Below are positions 1 through 9,771 of a stretch of 17,719 nucleotides of DNA, one piece after another. The DNA is from Fomitopsis serialis. Taxonomy: Eukaryota; Basidiomycota; Agaricomycetes; Polyporales; Fomitopsidaceae. The stretch spans positions 1 to 17,719 of the forward strand of contig NW_025955629.1 of assembly GCF_022376445.1 (NCBI RefSeq), read 5' to 3'. The first letter of the stretch is position 1; each line of letters starts with the position of its first letter. The notes under the pieces are model-generated. The model was not told the origin of the DNA, searched no databases, and worked only from the letters and a program-made list of their open reading frames with translations. Position numbers and translations under genes: made by a program.

Positions 1-1219
1 GATGTGCCGGACAAAGGCGTTGTAGGTTGTTCTTGATACATATGTCTGAAGGAGTGACGTTGAGAAGCACTTAAAGGCTGGCCGAGATAGGTGCTCACCG
101 AGAATACATCCGCGGTGTTCTAGGTGTCTGCGGAGGTTCGAGCTGCAAGTCGTTCGTATGTTGCTCTCCTGTGGAGGGATACAAATCGATGCCCAGTCGA
201 TTGGAATGCCGGGCGTTCAGTCTAGCCCCTTAGAATTCAGTATTTGTTCTCGTCGACTGTCGACAGTGAACTCCCGTGACGTACACAGCAAGTGTCGATA
301 CCACATATACTGCAGTTGTATGAGTTGACCATGAATATGTGGTTATGGGTGGAAACGCACCTCTCGTTCCCGGAAAGGCAAATAGGGACCAGTAAAACCC
401 GTTTGAGCGATAGGACGCGAACTGAGATGTCCCTCATCGTCCTGCAGATGGCATCAAATAATTAAAACAGACTCACTAAGATGGCTTGAAGGCTCTGCAG
501 TACCCTGCAATAAATCGACGTCAAGCAGTATCGCAAAATGCCACCTGAATAGGGACTCACGCAGTAAGGACACCACGATTGATGATATAGACAGTCAACT
601 TGCGAAGGAGCGATGATGTACTACAGACGAGGCTAAGCCGACATCCGCCGAGGGTACCGTAATAACCATGCGCTTACCGTCTGTAAGCACTTCTCTCTCG
701 CCGCAGGAGCAGCGACAGTGCAGCAGTGATATAAATGTCGGCAATGGCGGCGAGCAGTGGTTGTACGAAGGATGCAGTCTTGGCGACGTAAAGAACAGTT
801 TCGCGTCAGTACCTATCGCATGAAGGAACTGCGGCGAGAAGATTCATACCTTGGCTTTATTATTCATGAAGGCGCCTGGAAGCTCGGGGTGGTTTATGCT
901 GCGAGACTTCGGTCGGTGGATGCGACAGCGGTCATATATCTGATCACATACATCAAGTGGGTGTCTTCTACGAGAGTAGTCAGTATCATTCTGAGCAACA
1001 ACTTGTTCTGAAGCACTTACGGATGCCGAACGCTAGACGGGCGAGGAGTCGAGACTGATTATTAGGCGCAATCTCCAGTGTGACTCATGGATCACAACAC
1101 TGACCATATGATAGCAAGGACAACAGGGTCTGCAGGAGTTGCTCAATCTCAGATGGAGAGGTACATCATGAAATCGCGACTTACCGCCATCACCGCGAGG
1201 GGTAATCTGAACCAGCGCT
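1..1219. other. Gene-poor stretch, nothing recognised
   Basis: I see no coding region I can support here. The longest open frames are under 90 codons and resemble no family I know. None is extended by a convincing pair of GT-AG splice sites into a longer product. No tRNA-like boxes or terminal repeats were noticed. Confidence 0.5.
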
Positions 1220-2044
1220 CTCCAACGACTGTTTTTCGTGTATTTAGACGCATTGCTGGAACTGCACACGGACGTACGCTTCCATATAGTGTAAATGTAA
1301 TACCTGGAGTAGTTGCGGGTTATTAAATGGTCTGCATCCGCGCAAGCTATCGCTGGACTTACAACTGCACAATGACAACAATGGTAGCCTGATAATGGAG
1401 GGACATTCAATAATGAGCGGCGAGAAGAACATGAAGATCACCCACTGCAAGAAACCACTCGATCTACTGTTCGTTAGCACATTATTGCACGTTTTCTGAC
1501 ATACTGCTTACAGGCCCAGCGCTGTTGATGTAGCAGTATCAGCTCCGACATTTCGGTTTCTGCAATCAATCCTACGCACATCGGCATTACTGTGAGTGCT
1601 AGTGGGTTTAAGTGCCCTCGGAGCAGGAATCCCCATATTGTCTGCCAGTGTCCTTGAGTGGAGCTGGCGAACAAAGAGATTTATCAAACGTACCTCAATG
1701 TGCGTTGCTGTCGTAGCCGTGTCGAGAGCCCTGCAACATTCGACGTAAGATGCGTGAACGGCACCCCCTTGGGAGAGAATCACAACCATAATAGACAAAC
1801 CTGTCAAGACGGAGTTAGGTGAGGCTCAGATCCACTTGAGGGAACTTACAAAGAATTTCATTCTCGCTCGGTCCTCCGGATATTGCCAAAAGTAATACAA
1901 TGCCTGAGCACAGGAACAACCATATAGTCTTTGAACGGTTAGCACGAGCCGTAGAGTATGCCAGAGAACATACACTATAGCAAAGACCATGCCGACGAAG
2001 AAACATCCGATGGTGCTGTCCAAATGAAGGTTGGGCCCCGTCAT
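1220..2044 (-). pseudogene. Decayed DUF6534-like multi-pass membrane protein gene
   Basis: The minus strand opens with ATG at 2044 and reads LHLDSTIGCFFVGMVFAIV. A 45-nt intron (1973-1929, GTATGT donor, GCTAAC branch-like box, AAG acceptor) restores frame to LYGCSCAQALYYFWQYPED. This resembles the N-terminal two membrane segments of the basidiomycete DUF6534 family (from memory). Downstream, another intron-like block (GTAAGC...GCTAACGAACAG, about 1510-1466) links ADTATSTALGL to RSSGFLQ, like the late 'SRTGF' part of the family. Near 1220-1290, HYMEAYV in one frame and NASKYTKN in another resemble the family's final 'AYVNSLLATLNARK' segment. The middle cannot be read in one frame even with plausible introns, so I call it a degraded copy. 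The substrate and role of the family are unknown to me. It could instead be a divergent gene that I failed to splice correctly. Confidence 0.45.
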
Positions 2045-2311
2045 AACGATCCTGTGGGAGACAGCGCACTCGAGACCTTACGCGCCTTACGACCGATGCT
2101 TTATGGCGTGAATGTGCGAAACAGGTGTCCGACCGCCTACGCATGGGGAAAGAATCATCGTCACGGCACGATTCCGGAGATCTGATCACGAAGGACGGTT
2201 GTTCTAACACCACGGATGGGAGTCTGCTGCATGCCGTTTCAGGAAGGGGTTGCTTCGCAAAACTTTCTTCGACATCGCGGTACCGAACCATTTCTGCGCC
2301 CGCGCAGTGTG

Positions 2312-2335
2312 ACGTTTCGGTAACGTTTCGGTAAC
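2312..2335. repeat. 11-bp direct repeat, two tandem copies
   Basis: The unit ACGTTTCGGTA occurs twice head to tail (2312-2322 and 2323-2333), followed by the first two bases of a third copy. It lies about 270 bp upstream of the DUF6534-like remnant's ATG. It may be a binding-site pair or a chance duplication; nothing else supports a function. Confidence 0.6.
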
Positions 2336-3430
2336 AATATGTAAGTGACGAGAGTATCAGCTGAGACAGGGAGACAGGGTCCTTGCTCTGGGCAAGACCC
2401 ACTCATACGACCTCCAGCCATAAAGCGATGCCGTACCTCAACTTATCAGTGCATGCGCGGCTTATGTCGACGTCAGTTGCAACATACGCACCGTAGCAAG
2501 AAGTGGGTGCTTGTTTGCGCCAAATGAACGAGACAGAAAGCGAATGAATGGTCAAATAAGTCGCCCAATCGAACTGGTGTACCTACTTAGACGGAAACGC
2601 CCATATCAGCGCTGGTATCTTCTTGCCCAGTCCTTGAACTTACTGGGCCCCGCCGCATCCAAGAAACCCTACACGTCGGCGGCCTCGGCGCATAAAGTTG
2701 TCCTAGAAGCCAAGGGTGTGAGACGCTCTGGAAGACAACTGACGAACCCGAAGAGACCGTGTGTTCCGTGACATCGCATCTTTGAGTGGCGACCACCAAT
2801 CTGCAGCACAAGAACGCGCACGACTGACAACTGGAGCACTCTGCGAAAGCCTTCTGTCACAATTGTCTACTGGGTGGCACCTGCCTCGGTCGCCGCATCG
2901 GGTGGCTCTGCGCCAGTCTCTTTCACTTCGGTTGGTGGGATCCAGCCTGTCCGGCAACTGTCCGGTGTCCGCCCGCACCTCGGTTGCCATGCGGGATCGT
3001 GTGAACCTGCCAGCGCGGCCAATCGTAGAGCGCGCCAGCGCTTTACGAAAACCTTCAACTTCTTCACTTCGATTGTTCACATCGGCTGCATGGGCAGTGC
3101 AGCGGCCTATCCGCATGTCGCCCGTTTCAAAGTAATTGTAAGTCAAAGATCACATAGCCAGACGATGCACTTTCAGGCTCACCACATCGACTATCCTTGT
3201 ACACTCGGCCATCGAACATTGAGATGTACACATGTCAAACAGCTCATCAGTATGATTTTCTGGGACCGAGGCCTACTGTTATCAGAGGCTGCTGGGACAT
3301 TCACGTCTGGGCTTAATAGACAGTACCGCCGGTAACTCGAACACGCGAAGCTGATGTAGTGCTAGACCCCGAAGTGCCGTCAGCCACCATATGGAGAAGT
3401 AGTGAGAGGTCCACTTATCCCGTATGCGAG

Positions 3431-3447
3431 TGCTGGTGCTGGTGCTG
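3431..3447. repeat. Short GGTGCT microsatellite
   Basis: About three copies of a 6-bp unit occur (TGCTGGTGCTGGTGCTG). It is a simple-sequence repeat in non-coding DNA with no evident role. Confidence 0.6.
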
Positions 3448-5134
3448 AACGTGGCGATGCATCATAGAGTTGCGGCACATGGAATAGTTCAATCTTGCAA
3501 GCTGAAGAGAAAACAAAAATAGCAACCACGTAAGAGACGAGAGCGCGTACCACTGGCAGAGCATCTGCCCATCATCTCCGGCCACCGAAGCCATCTCGTG
3601 GGGAATGGAAGACACGATGCATCGCAAAGCGTAAAGAAGGGTAAGTCAACTCCGCGTACGTCGCACATCTGAGCCAAGGAAGCTTTGATCTTTTCATTTC
3701 CTCATGGGACGGAACAAACATACCTATGCAGGACAGTTGGTACCAAACCACAATGAATGATGGCTATTTAGGCAATTCGATGTATGTCCGAAGCGTCTCC
3801 TTGACAGAAAAGGCGGTACGCGGTGATTGCACCAGATATCAGATTGCTATAAGACGTAAAAGCAGTGACGCACCGTGCATATAACATGCCTTGAGATCGT
3901 TGTGGCACATTGGCGGTGCCACGATGGGCCCGGGTCATAAAGCTGACGCACTGGCGCTTCAGATTCTTGAGCATCTGTATGGGGATGCTTCGCGGTAAAA
4001 TGACTGCGTTGCATCATTTGAATGTACGCGCCTCATAGCAGATGAGACCAAAGGTGCCTCAAAGCATACGATGCTGTTCGCTAAGAGTAAACACTGTCAC
4101 CGCATCTATCAGGAGAGGACTGGCCACAATGGCTCTCATTAAACTCGAATGGCCCGCAGAACTCAACTGATCGACATGATATCGGTGACCCCGGCTGTCA
4201 CTTCAGCGGCGCCCGGCACAGCTCTCGAAATTCAAATATGCATCCCCTGTGCGACACACGACATGTCACGAAGACTGTGTGCCGATTTGATTTGAAGCCA
4301 CGGTCTCACTGTGCGCTGAGCCCGCCGATCAGCCACTTCAATTCAGTGGAGCTTCCCTCGCAGCTCGGTTGAGTACGCACCACATATGACCCTAGCACGC
4401 AAGCCCAGCGTATTGGTATTCCCTGGGCCAACGTCTGAAATCTCAAGGGTGCTTCCAGGGTGTGCTCTGGTTGAGGCATATTCCAGTCCGGAGTAAGTAT
4501 CTCATTTCACAGCGTCTTCATATCCCCCGGTCAATCCCAGTGCATGCATGAAAATAGACCTCCGTCAGCGTCACGAAAACCCAGCAACTGGTTGCACACG
4601 TACCTCACCGCGTCATTAGTCGAATGCATCTCAAAAGTTGGCTGCCGTACAATAGCCCTCCCCGGAGTTACATGGCTACCACTGCTCTGATGATGCCGCA
4701 GAAAGATAGACCCCACTTAACCACAAAGTAACGGCGGCATAACTGTGATGCAGACGTATCCAACGTTTACCTGTACGTAGCCTCTGGCAACGCTCAGCAG
4801 CCGGGATCCCGACGATTTGCGGTGTGATCGCCAGCCGGGAACCTGTTTAGCCTGTGAGATTATGGCGAGGGATCGTCAACGCTGTGAGTGGCATCCGAAG
4901 CTGACGGACAATCCGAGTAGCCTCGAGAGATTCTCATCCACAGCCCTCGCGAGGACCAAACACCCCATGAGAGACTTCACTGTGTCTGCTCCAAAGCACT
5001 CCCCACATCCGCATCGGTCGACATAGATAAAGTGCGCATCTCCGGTTACTGTACCGTGGTCCATATACATTCCATCCACTTGATCGTTCACCCGCCACAT
5101 GTGGGTTCGCGTCTCCCCCATGGAGTCTAATAGC

Positions 5135-7145
5135 TCAATGCGTCGTCTCCGCTACGTCGCGCAGGACCAAGGGGCGCACGACGCTGTCCCAGTTCTGCGC
5201 CCACGTTCCCCAGTGCTCCGGATCCTCCTCGCGCGCCGGAGAGCGAGGCGATAGTGGCTGGGCGTGTTGCAGCGACGATCGCAGCTTCTCAATGGGCTGA
5301 GAATGCGGATGGGACGACAGCAAGCTCTGTGTGTAGCGTTGTCAAGGGAAGAACATTCAGGCGAGGGAAGCAGGCTTACTTCTAGTTGCTCGGCGAGCTG
5401 TTCTGCGTTGTGAAATACGAGTCCGTTGACACCGTCTTTCACCAGTTCATCCAAGCTACCACCGGAATCAATTGGCAATGTCATTCAGGCATATCAGAAA
5501 GCACGGACCAAGCGAAGCCGAGCGCGCAGACAGGTAGACCACAGCCAAACATATCGACCACCTTCATGGGCAAATCGAGCGCGGAAGAGCTCGAGTGTAG
5601 CGATACCCCAAGATCGGCGGAGCCTGATGACCACATTAGCATGAGAGGAGTACACACGCCGATCTGTCGCACCGAGTAACAGCGGATAGTCTTCCGCTTC
5701 GAGCCACAAGCTGACGCAGCGAACGAATCGCCAAGCGTCCTCCTCGTTTTCTCCACTCTGCATACTGCCGATCTTTTGCATGTACTCATCGCGCAGCGGC
5801 CCCTTGCCCGTTACGACCACGAGCAATCTTGGAAGGCCTTTTCGCGGTGCATCCGCCCGGGGCTCTTGACTGAGTTCGCGGGCGCGCTTTTCGTATAGGA
5901 CCATAGCGTCGAGGAGAATACCGAAATCTTCGTCCGGTGTCCACGACGTACTGGAGACGATCAGCGCCGGACGGTCCGAGCGCAAAGCCGGCATGGGCGT
6001 CGTGCCCATCGCTAGTCGATCTACGTCCTCTTCTGTCTCTGGGTCCGGGTCCAAGCTGATGCTGCTACCGGTGTCGTCAGAAGGGTGTCCGGGCTCTGAA
6101 GGGAGCAGGCTGGAGCGCGGCATAGAGGTGAACGCCGTAGAGTATGGCGGGCTACTTGGTGGGAGGAACGAGTTCAACGCCGGGATCGCCAAGACGCTGC
6201 GCAGCTTAAGGAAGAGCTCGTGCATCTCGCTCGGAGAGGCGCGGTGGAAGCGTGCTGGCGGTCTGTCGTGCAGGACAACCTTGATGCCTCTGGACACCTG
6301 AATTAGATACGCCAACAAATTGGTACGAATTACCTACTGCAGACCCCACTCCCTCACGAGGAAGTCGCGCATCGCTCGTGTCACGAACAGATGGGCGTAA
6401 GCAGTCCGTCCGAAGTACGACTCGAACCTATGAATAAGGCTGAGTATGCCCGGGGGCTCAGAGCGAGCGAACCGACAATCACCATCTTGCTATTTTGACG
6501 AATATGTGGTTGTCACCGAGCTTCAGGGCGAGGATACTGTAGCCCAGATTGTGCCAGTCAATGATGACCTTGCTGCCTCGGAGTCTGGCGACGAGCCAAA
6601 CGAGAGCAAGGGTAGGGATACTAGGCGGATTCTGTCTTTTCCCGGTCGTGAGTGATGACCATCCAGGCCTTTCCGATGATCGTAGAGCCGCACCTGCACT
6701 ATGATGAACTCTGGCGGGTGCGGAATGCGCACGAGGAGTGTGTTGAGTATGCTGAGTACCTGGTGTAACACCTTGCGAGGGGCAGCAACGATGAACGGCC
6801 ATGAGGCAATATATCTGGGCGGCTGAGATAGGTAGAAGAAGCGGACGTGGGGGATAGAGAGCAGCGACGAGAAAGGCTTTGCACCTGGAGAGCGTTCAAT
6901 CGCCAGAAGAGATGTCGCGTTCGCTGCAAGTGCTCACCCGCGTAGCCAATAACGTACGTTTCAAAGCCAATCGACGCAAAGCTCTCCGCGTGGTACATCA
7001 TCCGTGGACTCCTTCCAATGTCGCCCAGAACCAGGATGGCGACCAAACGGAGCGAGACTCGAGGTTGCCGCGCGCGCATGAGGTACCATATCGACCAGCA
7101 TACAGCACATACGACGAGAAGTAGTTCGAGTGAGTGGCTTGACAT
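5135..7145 (-). CDS. ALG1: ALG1, chitobiosyldiphosphodolichol beta-1,4-mannosyltransferase
   Basis: ALG1 (GT33) adds the first mannose from GDP-mannose to GlcNAc2-PP-dolichol on the cytosolic face of the ER, early in N-glycan assembly. Exons on minus: 7145-6938, 6884-6694, 6631-6483, 6427-6338, 6289-5673, 5623-5509, 5455-5380 and 5326-5135. All seven introns are GT-AG, 48-62 nt, and phases match, giving 545 aa. An N-terminal anchor spans about residues 7-22. GDIGRSPRM (41-49) is the family's N-terminal glycine/arginine motif, and [12 protein letters not shown] (156-167) the family's DWHN motif. [11 protein letters not shown] (325-335), [13 protein letters not shown] and [14 protein letters not shown] in exon 6 are typical of the C-terminal GT-B lobe. 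About residues 253-320 form a Ser/Pro/Asp/Glu-rich insert, making the protein longer than the roughly 450-460 aa usual for the family. The start is the ATG directly before the membrane anchor. The gene diverges from the F-box gene at 7465. Identification is secure; exon ends are by hand. Confidence 0.95.
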
Positions 7146-7464
7146 CCGAGTGCGGATTGAGAGAATTTCAGTTGGGACAGCGGCTTGAGTAGACCAAGAG
7201 TGGAGGTTCGTGAATCGTCGCAACGAGGAACGAGGTGTATTCGGCAAACTACGCTTCTGGCAGGTTGCGGCAGGAGCAGGAGCAGGAGGAGGGGGGATCT
7301 TAGCAGAGAACAGGATCACGTGCCAAAGACTTGACTGCGAGTCTGTGATGCATGTGATGCCTTGAACTTTCACGTCGTCGATGCTCTCGGTGAAGTAGTT
7401 CCACTTCTACTTGCCGTTCAATTGCGACCTGCACTCGCTACTTGGTACTGGATATACTTAAACC
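7146..7464. promoter_or_regulatory. Shared divergent upstream region of ALG1 and F-box gene 1
   Basis: The 319 bp lie between two oppositely oriented start codons, so both promoters and 5' leaders must overlap here or lie very close. A purine-rich run (7269-7297, AGG/AGC repeats) reads as a pyrimidine-rich tract on the ALG1 strand, about 125-150 nt upstream of its ATG. Such CT tracts are common in fungal promoters and leaders. An AT-rich GGATATACTTAAA lies 4-16 nt before the F-box ATG and is probably leader sequence rather than a working TATA box. Confidence 0.5.
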
Positions 7465-9264
7465 ATGACCGAGAGGAACACGACTGCATCAGCATCACAG
7501 GTCGACGATATACCCCTCCTGCAACTTGTGGAGGAGCTTCGGGCGAGAGTCGCAAGAGAATGGGTTACAACGAGGTATGTGCGCCAAATACTTTTCGTCA
7601 CCGGCATCTCCGCTCATTTGTCCAAAGTCCAACTCTGGTACGTTCGCACTGTCGCCCATCCTCTTAAATGAACTCAGTCAGCCGTCGGACAGGCGAAAGA
7701 AGTGGCATCGTCGCTCCGCGCTGCTCTGCTGGATGCGCAGAAGGCAATGGACGTGACACTTCGCTTGCCTACTGAGATCCTTCGCTTGGTCTTCCAGTAC
7801 GTGCCTGGATCCCCATTTGACGACTGGGAGGATTACCTCGATGGCCGTCTGGCCCATGTCAGGAGTTATCTTGTCCAGTCAAGCGATGTCGTGCCCCTGA
7901 CGCACGTCTGCCGGCGCTGGAGGGACATAGCAATCAACATGCCGGAGCTGTGGACTACCATTGACGATACGAATCGGATACCTTACGAATGTCATGCGGC
8001 GCGATCCGGGGTGCTCCCGCTCAAGTTCTTCGTCGCAGATGAACCGGAATCGCATCCAGACGTTCCAAGGTGGCTACGTGCCCATGCGAACACTATTCAG
8101 GAGTTTCACTCTGTCGAAGCCTGCGGATCAACTAGATACGATTGGCGCAAGCTGCTGCGAACGTTTCTTCCCAACCTTCGCATCGCCACTCTAACGATGC
8201 CTTCAGACGAGCGGACATTTAAACTGTTCGGAGGGACAATCTCGCTGCAGGAGTTGTCCATGCAATCACTCGATTGGCTGCCGACAAATCATTTCCCCAA
8301 CTTAACTCGGTTCTACCTGACAAACTGGGCTGGGCATGGGCCTGACCTCCTCAACTTCCTGAAAAATTGCCCAAATCTCGTCGACCTCTCTTTGGTGTGT
8401 GTCTTCTTCATAGACACACAGATGTTACCGTCTGAGGGCGTGGTCGTGGAGTTACCCCATCTTCGGCGGCTCACGTTTGAGGATGCCGATGAAGACAATA
8501 TTCAGCGACTCTTGCTATGCATTTGTGCGCATTGCGATGCCGCCTTACGCGTACGTACGTATGATGAAGAGTGTTACAGCCCCTTCAGCTGCGAGGACAT
8601 CAACAGTATATCCCAGCTCCCCTCTGCCAAATCATGCACTAGGCTCGAGCTTCTTGTACACGCGCATCCCGAAGAGGCCGCCTTATCCTGTTCGGTGGCT
8701 GCTTTGGGGCAGACGTCCGGTGTTTACGTCGACAACCTGTTCGTCCTCGACCAAGGGGCCCCCAAACACTCGGAATTGGCGCGATTGATCCCCCTGGCTC
8801 AAATTGAGGAGCTGTGGCTCGTGGAAGAGCATGGATGCATGCCAATCCATCATATGGTACTACAAGACATGCTCCGCCCCATGAAGGCATTACGGAAACT
8901 CGTCGTCACGAGCCGACACCATGCGTTAGACGAAGTCATCATGGCCCTCTTGTGCCTGCAGAACGAGCGGCCACCCATACAGGATCTCCATCTTCTTGTC
9001 AACTCACTACCACGGGTTGATGGTCCTCTCGTTCAGAACATCGCATGGCTCAGAGAAACGAAGATACCTCACGTTACGATCATGATCCCCGAGGACTATG
9101 CGGCGGGGCACAACCTTACCTTGGACACAGACGGCTTTGCATCTGTCAGTGTCCATACCTGTCGAACGATGCCGACCATTGCTCTGCCACCCGTCTGCGC
9201 GACAGAATCAGACATGTGGCCCGCATGGGACACTTTTCTGACGCCTCCATACAGAGTTTACTAG
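7465..9264 (+). CDS. F-box protein with leucine-rich C-terminal region, copy 1
   Basis: This is a putative substrate-recognition subunit of an SCF (SKP1-cullin-F-box) ubiquitin ligase; the substrate is unknown. Exons: 7465-7574, 7628-7637 and 7678-9264, with introns of 53 and 40 nt, giving 568 aa. The middle exon is only 10 nt and encodes parts of SPTL; without it the frames of exons 1 and 3 do not join. Residues 1-36 hold a conserved N-terminal block (DDIPLLQLVEELRARVARE). The F-box spans about 70-136: LPTEILRLVFQYVPGSP, then SSDVVPLTHVCRRWRDIA and MPELWTTID, as in Agaricomycete F-box-like proteins. The rest has irregular leucine-rich stretches (LPNLRIATL, FPNLTRFYL, CPNLVDLSL, LPHLRRLTF). 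The tail CATESDMWPAWDTFLT is shared with copy 2. The start was chosen because the N-terminal block aligns with that of copy 2. There are no internal stops or frameshifts. Confidence 0.88.
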
Positions 9265-9771
9265 GGTACGTAGTACCCATGTTGTCTGGTTGCGTCTTTC
9301 AGGAAGGCTAACAGACATGCGTCGAAGGACAATGCGGGTGAAAGTGTCGATGAAAGCCAGAAAACTGGGACGTGGGCGCACGAGAAAGCAGAAACCTGGC
9401 GATATGGCCTGCGATGGGTGCCAGAATAGTAATAGGGCAACCGTAATGATGGGCATGCGGGATTTCTACGGATTAGAGACGCGAGTCGTGGCACGGACTG
9501 AAGTTGTATCTGCATCTCATGATTTCATGGGAGACAGTCTCGCCTTCGTCAACCACCGGCGTACTGAAATGAGTGGTGCTAGTATCATTGCCACTACGAC
9601 CTGCAGCGAGAGCAGAAGATGGAGTCACGTGTCCGTGGCTTCGAAGAACGACTCGGGACGACGGACGGTGGGTGCCTCAGTCGTCCGAGTCGCATGGTGA
9701 ACGTGTTCATTGTGCTCACCAGCATCTCAACGTTCTCTCACGCCTCGTTATTGTTTTCGGGCAATCTCAGG
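9265..9771. other. Spacer between the tandem F-box genes
   Basis: These 507 bp hold the 3' region of copy 1 and the promoter and leader of copy 2. An open frame at 9290-9700 is unrecognised. An in-frame upstream ATG at 9619 could lengthen the copy 2 protein by 51 residues, but that extension has no counterpart in copy 1. No F-box remnant was seen in the spacer. Confidence 0.45.

Larger units (their letters stand above)
2045..5134. other. 3.1 kb gene-poor stretch
   Basis: No family was recognised on either strand. A GC-richer block around 2700-3150 has overlapping open frames on both strands, up to 147 codons on minus (3146-2703), with no motif I know. A minus-strand frame at 5121-4876 is 81 codons long and Cys/Asp-rich, and also unrecognised. 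These could be exons of lineage-specific genes, but I found no splice pattern that joins them. No transposase, reverse transcriptase or terminal repeats were seen. Confidence 0.4.

Noticed and set aside
1815..2402. 195-codon minus-strand open frame.
   Set aside because: It overlaps the DUF6534-like remnant mostly in another frame, has no recognisable domain, and is a shadow frame.
2703..3335. Overlapping open frames of 124-153 codons on both strands.
   Set aside because: Simultaneous open frames on both strands in a GC-richer block, with Arg/Ser-rich low-information composition, are typical of chance ORFs.
6419..6430. GACTCGAACCTA looks like the complement of a tRNA B box (GGTTCGAGTC).
   Set aside because: It lies at the 5' end of ALG1 exon 4, has no matching A box or cloverleaf, and is explained by the coding sequence.
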